This document shows, piece after piece, positions 1-6,890 of a DNA stretch of 10,544 nt (the stretch's first letter is position 1; each line of letters starts with the position of its first letter). The stretch lies in contig URLV01000036.1 in the NCBI GenBank assembly GCA_900548725.1, positions 1 to 10,544 on the forward strand, written 5' to 3'. Made by a program: the position numbers and the translations under genes. Under the pieces are notes generated by a model that did no database searches, had not been told where the DNA came from, and worked only from the letters and a program-made list of their open reading frames with translations. Source of the stretch: an uncultured Mycoplasmatota bacterium (lineage in GTDB: Bacteria; Bacillota_I; Bacilli_A; RF39; UBA660).

Positions 1-738
1 ACTTATGATAATATTATAAATAATAAAAATTTACTATTTAATTTACAATTTGATTTGACTTTTAAAAATGTATTTTTAAATAAATAATCTTTAGACTACT
101 TATGCTATTTTCTAAATTATTTATTAGGTTATGATTATAATGATTTAAAAGAAAATTTAAGTATTGTTAATGGTGAAATACCAACAAACGTAGTAGGTCA
201 TAATAATGGTCATAGTGATATAATACTTAAATATAAAAAAATATACATAATATTAGAAATCAATAATAGTAACAAACAAAAACACATAGATAAAAACTAT
301 TGGTATTTATTTTTAGAACATACATCAAGTTTAAGTAATAATAATAATTATACACAAGATATAAAAACATATTAATAAACATAGATAATTATGATGTAAT
401 AAGTAAAAATAATTTTATAAATGATTCTAAATTATTATTTAACAAATATAAAATATCTGTGTATAATGGTATAAGAATATTACATATTAATCTTGACTAT
501 CTAAAGAAAAAACATTATACTAATAGTAAGTTAAATGAATTTGAAAAATCAATGCTAATGTTTGTAGAACAAGATAGAAGAAAAATAGAAAATAATACAA
601 AAAGAGTTCGAACAAAATAAACAAGAACTCGAAAAAGAAAAAATTTCATTGGCAAAAGCATTAAAAAATGAAGGCTACTCTACAGATAAAATATCAAAAA
701 TAACAAAATTATCTAAAAATATGATTATGATGTTATGA
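1..738 (+). pseudogene. Rpn-family PD-(D/E)XK nuclease/transposase, degraded
   Basis: Reading frame 1 gives an N-terminal piece (NLQFDLTFKNVFLNK, 40-84) typical of the start of Rpn/transposase-31-like proteins, then a TAA at 85-87. The same frame resumes with LCYFLNYLLGYDYNDLKENL and carries the nuclease core: Asp in HSDI at 217-219 and E-I-N at 256-264, the D...ExN form of the PD-(D/E)XK site. The frame stops at 373-375. The continuation (INIDNYDVISKNN...ILHINLDYL) is in frame 3 from about 369, as expected after loss of one T near 372. A second shift in the A-run at 599-603 returns to frame 1, which encodes the Lys/Glu-rich C-terminal helix and the small helix-turn-helix-like tail (GYSTDKISKITKLSK) seen in this family, ending with TGA at 736-738. 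The true start may lie before the window. One nonsense and two frameshift lesions make it non-functional. Family members promote RecA-independent recombination or act as putative transposases. Confidence 0.8.
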
Positions 739-768
739 AAATTGACTTATATTTGTCAATTTTTCTTT
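738..768 (+). terminator. Rho-independent terminator after the Rpn pseudogene
   Basis: AAAATTGAC (738-746) pairs with GTCAATTTT (755-763) around an 8-nt loop, and the T-run continues through 764-768 with one C. It begins at the last base of the pseudogene's stop codon and isolates parC from upstream transcription. Confidence 0.7.
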
Positions 769-794
769 GTAAATTAAACAAAATTTGATAAAAT
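767..794 (+). promoter_or_regulatory. Extended -10 promoter for parC
   Basis: TTGTAA (767-772) and TAAAAT (789-794) are 16 nt apart, with an extended -10 TG at 786-787. Transcription would start near 801, leaving a leader of about 14 nt with AGGA at 802-805 before ATG 815. The upstream in-frame TTG at 785 falls just before and into this -10 box, so it is unlikely to be the start codon. Confidence 0.5.
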
Positions 795-814
795 ATTCTA
801 TAGGATGTGAATGT

Positions 815-3307
815 ATGGAAAACGTATTAAACAAAATACATGAATATAGTTTAGAAGAAATAATGGAGGAACGCTTTGCTAGATACTCCAAATATATAAT
901 ACAAGATAGAGCAATACCAGATGTTAGAGATGGTTTAAAGCCTGTACAAAGAAGAATAATATATGCTATGTATAAAGATCACAATACATATGATAAACAA
1001 TTTAAAAAATGTGCAAATGCAGTAGGTATTGTATTAGGTAAATATCACCCACATGGTGATTCATCAGTTTATGAAGCAATGGTAAGAATGAGCCAAGATT
1101 GGAAACAAAACCATATATTAGTAGAAATAGATGGTAATAATGGTTCAATAGATGGTGATGGACCAGCAGCATATCGTTATACAGAAACTCGTCTTGCTAA
1201 AATAACAGAAGAATTATTAAGAGATATAGATAAAAATACTGTAATGATGGCTCCTAACTATAGTGATACTTTGATGGAACCAACAGTTTTACCGGCAAAA
1301 TTTCCAAATCTTTTAGTTAATGGAACAACTGGTATTAGTGCAGGATATGCAACAAATATTCCACCACATAACTTAGGCGAAATAATAGATGCAACAATAT
1401 TACGTATAGAAAAACCTAATTCAACACTAGAAGATATAATGAATATTGTTAAAGGGCCTGATTTTCCTACAGGAGGAATTGTTGAAGGCTTAGATGGAAT
1501 AAAAGATGCTTTTTCAAAAGGTCGTGGTAAAGTTGTTGTAAGTAGTAGATGTGAATTTGTAAAAAATAAAGGCAAAGACCAAATTGTTATATCTGAAATA
1601 CCATTTGAAGTTAATAAACAACAATTAGTAAATAAAATAGATAATATTAGATTAGATAAAAAAATAGATGGCATCGCTGAAGTAAGAGATGAATCTGATA
1701 AAGATTCTAATATTAGAATAGTTATTGATTTAAAAACTGGTGCAGATAAAAATTTAGTATTAAATTATTTATTAAAAAATACAGACTTACAAGCCAATTA
1801 TAACTATAACATGGTAACAATAGTTAATAGAAGACCAAAACTTTTAGGTATAATACCAATATTAGATGCATATATCAATCATCAAAGAGAAGTTATTCGT
1901 TTAAGAAGTGAATTTGATTTAGCAACTGCAAAAAAAGAAATACACACTTTAGAAGGTTTAGTAAAAGCATTAAGCATATTAGATGAAGTTATTGCATGTA
2001 TTAGAAAAAGTAAAAATAAAGGCGATGCTAGAGATAATTTAGTTAGTGAATTTGATTTTACAGTAGAACAAGCAACTGCAATATTAGATTTACAACTTTA
2101 TAGATTAACTAATTTTGATGTAACAGTTCTAGAAGAAAAATTAGCTAAATTAAGACAAGCTATAGAATTATTAAACGAAATTTTAGAAAATCCTAAAAAA
2201 TTAGATAGTGTAATTAAAAAGGAATTAAATTCTATAAAAAAAGAATATAGCATTCCAAGAAAAACAGAAATTAGTGAAGTAGTAAATGAAATAAAAATTG
2301 ATGCCAACGATTTAATTATAAAAGAGAATGTAATAGTTGTATTAACTCATGATGGTTATTTAAAGAAAGTTAGTAAAAAATCTTATTCATCAAGTGAAGA
2401 ATTAACTGGATTAAAACCTGGAGATTATGTAATAGATATGTATGATACTAATACATTAAATAAATTATTAATTATTACTAGTTTAGGAAATTATATTTTC
2501 TTACCAATTCATGAAATTATTAGTACAAAATGGAAAGATTTAGGAAAACATGTAAGCAATTACGTTAGTATTAGTCCTGATGATGAAGTAGTTAAATCTT
2601 TCGTAATAACCGAAGGTAATAAAGATTTAGATATTGTATTGTATTCAGAACAAGGTATGGTTAAACGTACAAAATTATCTGATTTTATAGTAAGTAGAAC
2701 AAGTAAAACATATACTGCAATGAAATTAAAAGATAAGGATAAAATTGTTAGCGCAACATTAAGTGAAAATAAAAATATTTTAATAACAAAAACTGGATAT
2801 TACTTAAATTATAGCATTGACGAAATACCAGTTGCAGGTACAAAAGCAAGCGGTGTTAAAGGAATAAATTTAAAAGACGATACTTTAGTATGTGGTTTAA
2901 CATATAAAGATACCGACGAATATTTAACTATATTTACTAATAAAAATACTGCAAAACGTATAAAGATATCAGAATTAAATAGTTTATCTCGTGCAAAACG
3001 TGGAAGCACATTAATTAAAAAAGTAAAATCTACTAATTATGAGATAATAAACGCATTTATAACTAATAAGAATGATAATATATTATTAATAAATGATGAA
3101 GTTATTACAATAAAAAATACTGATATACCTATAATGGACGAAGTAAGTACTGGAAGTAATATATCTAAAGAAAAATATAAAAATGTTGCATTATCAAAAG
3201 AATTAGTTATTGTAAGTGAAGAAGTTATAGAAATGCCTAAAAAAATTGAAGATAATGAAATTAAAGAAATGACAATAGATGATTTCATTAATGATTTTAA
3301 GTTATAA
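815..3307 (+). CDS. parC: DNA topoisomerase IV subunit A (ParC)
   Basis: This is the DNA-breaking subunit of topoisomerase IV, which works with ParE (ATPase) to decatenate daughter chromosomes. From ATG 815 it has 830 residues, a usual length. The breakage-reunion core is intact: catalytic Tyr122 in RYTE, and the quinolone-pocket segment GKYHPHGDSSVYEAM at 75-89 with Ser83 and Glu87, the residues matching Ser80/Glu84 of staphylococcal GrlA. A coiled-coil region lies around 350-480. The C-terminal beta-pinwheel starts near 500. ParC rather than GyrA is supported by KWKDLGKHVSN at 572-582, typical of Gram-positive ParC, and by a degenerate AKRGS (728-732) in place of a canonical GyrA box. ATG 815 is preferred to the TTG at 785 because the TTG overlaps the promoter, AGGA precedes 815, and the homology begins there. 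The usual partner parE is not upstream; a pseudogene is. Confidence 0.95.
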   Translation: MENVLNKIHEYSLEEIMEERFARYSKYIIQDRAIPDVRDGLKPVQRRIIYAMYKDHNTYDKQFKKCANAVGIVLGKYHPHGDSSVYEAMVRMSQDWKQNHILVEIDGNNGSIDGDGPAAYRYTETRLAKITEELLRDIDKNTVMMAPNYSDTLMEPTVLPAKFPNLLVNGTTGISAGYATNIPPHNLGEIIDATILRIEKPNSTLEDIMNIVKGPDFPTGGIVEGLDGIKDAFSKGRGKVVVSSRCEFVKNKGKDQIVISEIPFEVNKQQLVNKIDNIRLDKKIDGIAEVRDESDKDSNIRIVIDLKTGADKNLVLNYLLKNTDLQANYNYNMVTIVNRRPKLLGIIPILDAYINHQREVIRLRSEFDLATAKKEIHTLEGLVKALSILDEVIACIRKSKNKGDARDNLVSEFDFTVEQATAILDLQLYRLTNFDVTVLEEKLAKLRQAIELLNEILENPKKLDSVIKKELNSIKKEYSIPRKTEISEVVNEIKIDANDLIIKENVIVVLTHDGYLKKVSKKSYSSSEELTGLKPGDYVIDMYDTNTLNKLLIITSLGNYIFLPIHEIISTKWKDLGKHVSNYVSISPDDEVVKSFVITEGNKDLDIVLYSEQGMVKRTKLSDFIVSRTSKTYTAMKLKDKDKIVSATLSENKNILITKTGYYLNYSIDEIPVAGTKASGVKGINLKDDTLVCGLTYKDTDEYLTIFTNKNTAKRIKISELNSLSRAKRGSTLIKKVKSTNYEIINAFITNKNDNILLINDEVITIKNTDIPIMDEVSTGSNISKEKYKNVALSKELVIVSEEVIEMPKKIEDNEIKEMTIDDFINDFKL

Positions 3308-3322
3308 TTCTATAACTTTTTT
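3299..3322 (+). terminator. AT-rich hairpin and T-run overlapping the parC stop
   Basis: AAGTTATA (3299-3306) pairs with TATAACTT (3311-3318) around the loop ATTC, running into TTTTTT (3317-3322). Only one pair is G-C, so it may act as a partial terminator or attenuator. The stop codon (3305-3307) sits within it, so terminating ribosomes would mask the stem. The next gene begins 16 nt after it with no clear promoter between, so some readthrough is expected. Confidence 0.5.
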
Positions 3323-3337
3323 AAGTAGGAGAATATT

Positions 3338-4147
3338 ATGTATAAAAAAATATATATTGAAATAACAAATAATTGTAATTTAGCATGTGATTTTTGTATT
3401 AAAAATAAAAGAATAAAAAAATATATGAGTTTTGACGAATTCAAAACAATATTAAATAAAATAAAAAAATATACTAATTACATATATCTACACATTCTAG
3501 GTGAACCATTACTACATCCAGAAATTAATAAATTTATTGATTATTCTAGCAAAAATTTTAATGTAAATATTACAACTAACGGATACTTAATAAATAATAT
3601 AATTAATAATGATAATATAAGACAAATAAATATATCTTTACAAAGTTATAACGAATTATATGGAATAAGTTTAGAAGATTACATGAATAATATATTCAAT
3701 GCAGTTGATATTTTAAAAGATAAAACTTATATTTCATATAGATTTTGGGTAAAAAATAAATATAGCAAAAATATACTAGATATGATTAATAAAAAATATA
3801 ATACAAATTTAAAAATAGATAATATAAAAAATAATAGTACTATCAAAAATAATATTTTTATAAGTATAAATGAAGAGTTTACATGGCCTGATTTAAATAA
3901 TAATAAAATAAATGAAAATGGTACATGTTACGCATTAAAAGATCATATAGGAATACTTGTAGATGGTACTGTTGTACCATGCTGTTTAGATAGTAAAGGC
4001 AATATTAAATTAGGAAATATTTTTAAAGATGATTTAGAAACAATTATTAATAGTAGTAGATATCAGAATATGTTAAATAATTTTAAAAATAATAAAAAAT
4101 GTGAAGAATTATGTAAAAGATGTAATTATTTAGACAAAAAGATTTAA
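3338..4147 (+). CDS. Radical SAM / SPASM-domain protein
   Basis: A 269-residue putative S-adenosylmethionine radical enzyme. The cluster motif CxxxCxxC is Cys13, Cys17 and Cys20, right after the first strand as usual, and the GEP motif (55-57) for SAM binding is present. A SPASM-like C-terminal region that should hold an auxiliary iron-sulfur cluster carries Cys197, Cys215, Cys216, Cys255, Cys259 and Cys262, with the typical DG-x-VxPCC and LGNIF segments (209-229). Enzymes of this class modify peptides or proteins, or act in cofactor synthesis; the substrate is unknown here and no obvious small precursor-peptide gene is adjacent. It lies 30 nt after parC behind a weak terminator, with AGGAG at 3327-3331 six bases before the ATG. 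It precedes the prepilin-like operon, which has its own promoter, so a functional link to the pilins is possible but unproven. Confidence 0.85.
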   Translation: MYKKIYIEITNNCNLACDFCIKNKRIKKYMSFDEFKTILNKIKKYTNYIYLHILGEPLLHPEINKFIDYSSKNFNVNITTNGYLINNIINNDNIRQINISLQSYNELYGISLEDYMNNIFNAVDILKDKTYISYRFWVKNKYSKNILDMINKKYNTNLKIDNIKNNSTIKNNIFISINEEFTWPDLNNNKINENGTCYALKDHIGILVDGTVVPCCLDSKGNIKLGNIFKDDLETIINSSRYQNMLNNFKNNKKCEELCKRCNYLDKKI

Positions 4148-4156
4148 CGAAAACAA

Positions 4157-4185
4157 TTGTAAAATATTATTATTTATTATATACT
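4157..4185 (+). promoter_or_regulatory. Sigma-A-type promoter of the prepilin-like operon
   Basis: TTGTAA (4157-4162) and TATACT (4180-4185) are separated by exactly 17 nt, with an expected start near 4192. The 63-nt gap after the radical SAM gene has no evident hairpin, so the pilin genes may be transcribed both from here and by readthrough. The SD before ATG 4211 is weak (AGAGTG near 4200). Confidence 0.6.
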
Positions 4186-4210
4186 TAATTATGTAAAGTA
4201 GAGTGATTAT

Positions 4211-4819
4211 ATGAATAATAAAGGTTTTATTGCAACAAGTTTAATTTATTCTTTTTTTCTAATATTTATTACTCTTTTTCTAACTATAATAGCTGATTAT
4301 TTACAAAATAAAGTTTTATTAAACACTATAGAAAAAGGTATAAAGGATGATATAAATAGTACTATGGGTATACAAGATTTTGAAGTAGGAAGTTTTATTG
4401 GGATAACTGTATCTTGTGATAATGTAAATGGTGCAGAGCTTTATGTCATAAGTAAAATTGATTATAATAATAATAAAATAATTTTATATAGTTTGGACAA
4501 GTCAGATTCTGTGGCTAATATTATATTAAATGATATTGATACGGGATACATGAATCCGACTTATTATAATAAAATACTTTATAGTTTTAAGGATAATGCT
4601 GGCAATAAGTCTTATAAAATAAATGACAACCTTTGTATTAAATCTGGTGTTCCTAGCGGGGATATTGAAGACCCAACTTATACAACTACCGAAGGATATG
4701 TTAGTAGTAATTGTAGTGAATTAAACTACAGACAAAAAAAAGAATTATCTATTAATGATAGGAAAAAGGTATGCAAAGTAGAAAATGATGCAACAGGTAC
4801 CACATATATTGTAGAGTAG
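4211..4819 (+). CDS. Prepilin-like protein, class III-type leader without Glu+5
   Basis: A 202-residue protein with a short basic leader MNNKG, then a hydrophobic helix at about 6-30 (FIATSLIYSFFLIFITLFLT). This has the shape of a type IV prepilin cleaved between Gly5 and Phe6 by prepilin peptidase. The fifth mature residue is Ser10, not the near-invariant Glu. That exception is known for tip-type pseudopilins of the GspK kind, so this may be the cap or tip subunit; this role is inference. The polar C-terminal part contains Cys69, Cys142, Cys168 and Cys188, which could form two disulfides outside the membrane. It is first of three pilin-like genes, followed 8 nt later by the next. I recognise no family for the globular part. 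It could instead be a plain signal-anchored surface protein. Confidence 0.65.
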   Translation: MNNKGFIATSLIYSFFLIFITLFLTIIADYLQNKVLLNTIEKGIKDDINSTMGIQDFEVGSFIGITVSCDNVNGAELYVISKIDYNNNKIILYSLDKSDSVANIILNDIDTGYMNPTYYNKILYSFKDNAGNKSYKINDNLCIKSGVPSGDIEDPTYTTTEGYVSSNCSELNYRQKKELSINDRKKVCKVENDATGTTYIVE

Positions 4820-4827
4820 GTGAAATA

Positions 4828-5337
4828 ATGAATAAAAAAGGTTTTGTATTAATGGAAACTATAGTTGTTATTGTAGTAGTATCAGTTGCACTTCTTACGA
4901 TATTTTCTTCATATAATAAGATATTGTCTAAACTGCGTACTGAAAATAAATATGATACAAGTGAATACATATATATAACTAAATATATAAAAGATTACAT
5001 GCAAAATAATCAAAGTACTTTGGGAATTAATGTAGATGATATTTCTGCTAATATCACTAATTACCTTAGCAAAATTAGCAATTCCAATAATTTAAAATCA
5101 CTATATGGAGTAGAAAAAATATATTTATTAACTAATCTAAATAATTTTGGTGGCAAAGAAGATAAAGTGGATGCATATATGATAGATTATATAAAAAAGT
5201 TAGATGTTAAAAATGAAGATAAATTATTAATTGTTGAGTATAAGAGAGTAGTTAAAGATACAGGTAATGAAGAGGTAAAAGATACTCAAGGCAATATTTT
5301 ATATGAAACATATATATCTAGTTTGGAGTGGGATTAA
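4828..5337 (+). CDS. Type IV prepilin-like protein, middle gene
   Basis: A 169-residue prepilin-like protein. The leader MNKKG is followed by FVLMETIVVIVVVSVALLTI, giving predicted cleavage Gly5/Phe6 and the conserved glutamate at mature position 5 (Glu10). The hydrophobic N-terminal helix spans about 6-27. The rest is a polar, Lys/Asp/Asn-rich domain without cysteine. It starts 8 nt after the previous gene with AGGTGA at 4818-4823, which overlaps that gene's stop codon, and its own TAA shares a base with the next ATG. This suggests translational coupling and fixed stoichiometry. It probably serves as a minor pilin or pseudopilin in a type IV pilus, competence or secretion filament. No ATPase, platform protein or peptidase is in the window. 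Confidence 0.75.
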   Translation: MNKKGFVLMETIVVIVVVSVALLTIFSSYNKILSKLRTENKYDTSEYIYITKYIKDYMQNNQSTLGINVDDISANITNYLSKISNSNNLKSLYGVEKIYLLTNLNNFGGKEDKVDAYMIDYIKKLDVKNEDKLLIVEYKRVVKDTGNEEVKDTQGNILYETYISSLEWD

Positions 5338-5966
5338 TGAAACTAAATAAAAAAGGTATTACATTAGTTGAAATAATTATTTCTATAGCATTAATCTCTA
5401 TAGTTCTTATATTCTTATTTAATTTATTAGTTGATGTAAAAGATATGAATGATGAAGCAAGTATCAATTCAGATTATTTAATTAATAAAGCTCTAATATT
5501 AAAAAATATAGAAGAAGATTTGGATAAAGCAGATAGTTTAAAATTAAACACTTGTGAAATAAATGATTTTTATAAAACATACAACACATATAAAGATAGT
5601 TTAGAAGATAAACAAAAAGCTAGCGAATGTATTAAATTTATTTTTAATGATGATAATAGTAACGTTGCTCACTTAGGCATATACTATTATAAAAATAAAA
5701 ACTCTTACGTTATTTCATATATACATGGTAATACGAAAGCAACTAGATTACTTCCTGAATTTGAAAAATACAACGTAGATGATAGTGGAAATATAAAATC
5801 TGGATTTGAAATAAAGTATAGTAATTCAAGTGGACCAACAAAACTATATAATGAGATAAATGCAATAACATTAGATAAAGATATTTTTCATAAAATTGAA
5901 ATACCAATAATAGGTAGTGATGGAAAAGATTATTCAATATTAATTTCATATTATAAAAATAATTAA
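5337..5966 (+). CDS. Type IV prepilin-like protein, third gene
   Basis: A 209-residue protein from ATG 5337. The leader MKLNKKG precedes ITLVEIIISIALISIVLIFL, a classical prepilin N-terminal cleavage/methylation motif with cleavage Gly7/Ile8 and Glu12 at mature position 5. The remainder, with two cysteines (in NTCEIN and SECIKF), is organised like the larger minor pseudopilins (PulJ/ComGF-like size and layout), but no specific orthology can be claimed. The start is set by GGAG at 5324-5327, nine bases upstream, and by the one-base TAATG overlap with the preceding stop. A longer version from GTG 5328 would put extra residues before the leader and is less likely. Its last 21 bases overlap the 3' end of the minus-strand ylbJ-like gene. 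Confidence 0.78.
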   Translation: MKLNKKGITLVEIIISIALISIVLIFLFNLLVDVKDMNDEASINSDYLINKALILKNIEEDLDKADSLKLNTCEINDFYKTYNTYKDSLEDKQKASECIKFIFNDDNSNVAHLGIYYYKNKNSYVISYIHGNTKATRLLPEFEKYNVDDSGNIKSGFEIKYSNSSGPTKLYNEINAITLDKDIFHKIEIPIIGSDGKDYSILISYYKNN

Positions 5967-6821
5967 TAATACAATCGAAATAATAACTGCATACAATCTT
6001 GATTTTAAAAATAAAGTATAATTAGTATCTGGTAAGATACTTTTTATTTGTGTATGAATAGATAATCCTCCAAAGGATAAATATATTGTACTTAGTAAAA
6101 TTTTAATATTTGTACTTATATCTAAATATTCTAATCCCTTTAATCCAGTAGTTATTTCTAAAAATCCATTTAATATATTTTTTAATAACATATTTTTTAT
6201 TGGTAAAAGATTAATTATAATATTAAAAAATATTAAAGTTCCTAATATCATTAATAAAGTATCAATAGTATTTTTTATAATTTTAGATATATTTATTTTT
6301 CTTTTAATATAATTTGTTTTTAAATCTATATAATTTATATTTCTAAATATTAAACCTACTATAATATTAGACATAACTATAATACTTATTATTTTAATTG
6401 ATATGGACTTATTTAAATATAAAGTAAGTAAACTATATATTAATAAAATATTATAATTAGAAGTAAATAGTAATAGTTTATCTGATAAAGTATTTGATAT
6501 TAAATTATTATTTACTAAATCATTTATATATTTAGCATTAGAAGGACTACCAGTAAATAAACTTAAAAAATATATAAATATACCATAATTAGAACATTTA
6601 AATATTTTATTAAATAATTTACCAAAAATATTACATATATTAATAATTAAATTAGATTCTATAATTAAACTTGTAATAATAAACATAGGTAGTAAATTTG
6701 GGACAATATTTTTAAACCATAAAATAACAGTATTATATATAGTGTAATACATTATATCTTTTTTAATAAATATTAGTATAAAGAAAAATATTATAGTTAG
6801 TTTAGTTAATTTATTTTTCAT
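5946..6821 (-). CDS. ylbJ: YlbJ-like integral membrane protein
   Basis: A 291-residue, very hydrophobic protein with about seven or eight predicted membrane segments. It resembles YlbJ, a nucleoside-recognition (Gate) domain membrane protein needed for spore cortex formation in Bacillus subtilis. The landmarks match in order: an N-terminal helix, WFKNIVPNLLPMFIITSLII (35-54), the first Gate-type motif LFTGSPSNAKYI (88-99) in place of the usual SGYPxGAK, LLLFTSNYNILLI (116-128) and SFGGLSIHTQ (249-258). It is shorter than B. subtilis YlbJ (about 400 residues), mainly through shorter loops and middle part. ATG 6821 gives the full N-terminal helix expected in the family; no clear SD is seen before it. 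It faces away from the ylbL-like gene, the same neighbour as in Bacillus. The transported or sensed molecule is unknown. Confidence 0.72.
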   Translation of the reverse strand: MKNKLTKLTIIFFFILIFIKKDIMYYTIYNTVILWFKNIVPNLLPMFIITSLIIESNLIINICNIFGKLFNKIFKCSNYGIFIYFLSLFTGSPSNAKYINDLVNNNLISNTLSDKLLLFTSNYNILLIYSLLTLYLNKSISIKIISIIVMSNIIVGLIFRNINYIDLKTNYIKRKINISKIIKNTIDTLLMILGTLIFFNIIINLLPIKNMLLKNILNGFLEITTGLKGLEYLDISTNIKILLSTIYLSFGGLSIHTQIKSILPDTNYTLFLKSRLYAVIISIVLLIIFII

Positions 6822-6865
6822 AATAAAATATATTTATTTAATTCTTAAAAAATTCATGAGTATTA

Positions 6866-6884
6866 TGATATAATAGTTAGGTGA
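6866..6884 (+). promoter_or_regulatory. Extended -10 promoter and SD of the ylbL-like operon
   Basis: TG-A-TATAAT (6866-6874) is a perfect extended -10; no good -35 is seen at 16-18 nt upstream. Transcription would start near 6879-6881, so the SD AGGTGA (6879-6884) would lie at the very 5' end of the transcript, with a leader of only about 10-12 nt before ATG 6891. On the opposite strand TATTAT (complement of 6870-6875) overlaps this box, with TTTTCA 16 nt further back, and could serve ylbJ as a divergent, mutually exclusive promoter. That second site is weakly supported. Confidence 0.55.
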
Positions 6885-6890
6885 TGAGAT

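Noticed and set aside
785..814. N-terminal extension of ParC by ten residues from TTG 785
   Set aside because: The codon overlaps the start of the extended -10 promoter, and the extra residues do not resemble ParC. ATG 815 has an AGGA upstream.
1258..1674. Minus-strand open frame of 138 codons inside parC
   Set aside because: It is fully contained in a highly conserved gene on the other strand, with no SD and low-complexity composition. It is a shadow frame, as are those at 2098-2307, 2809-3009 and 3037-3288.
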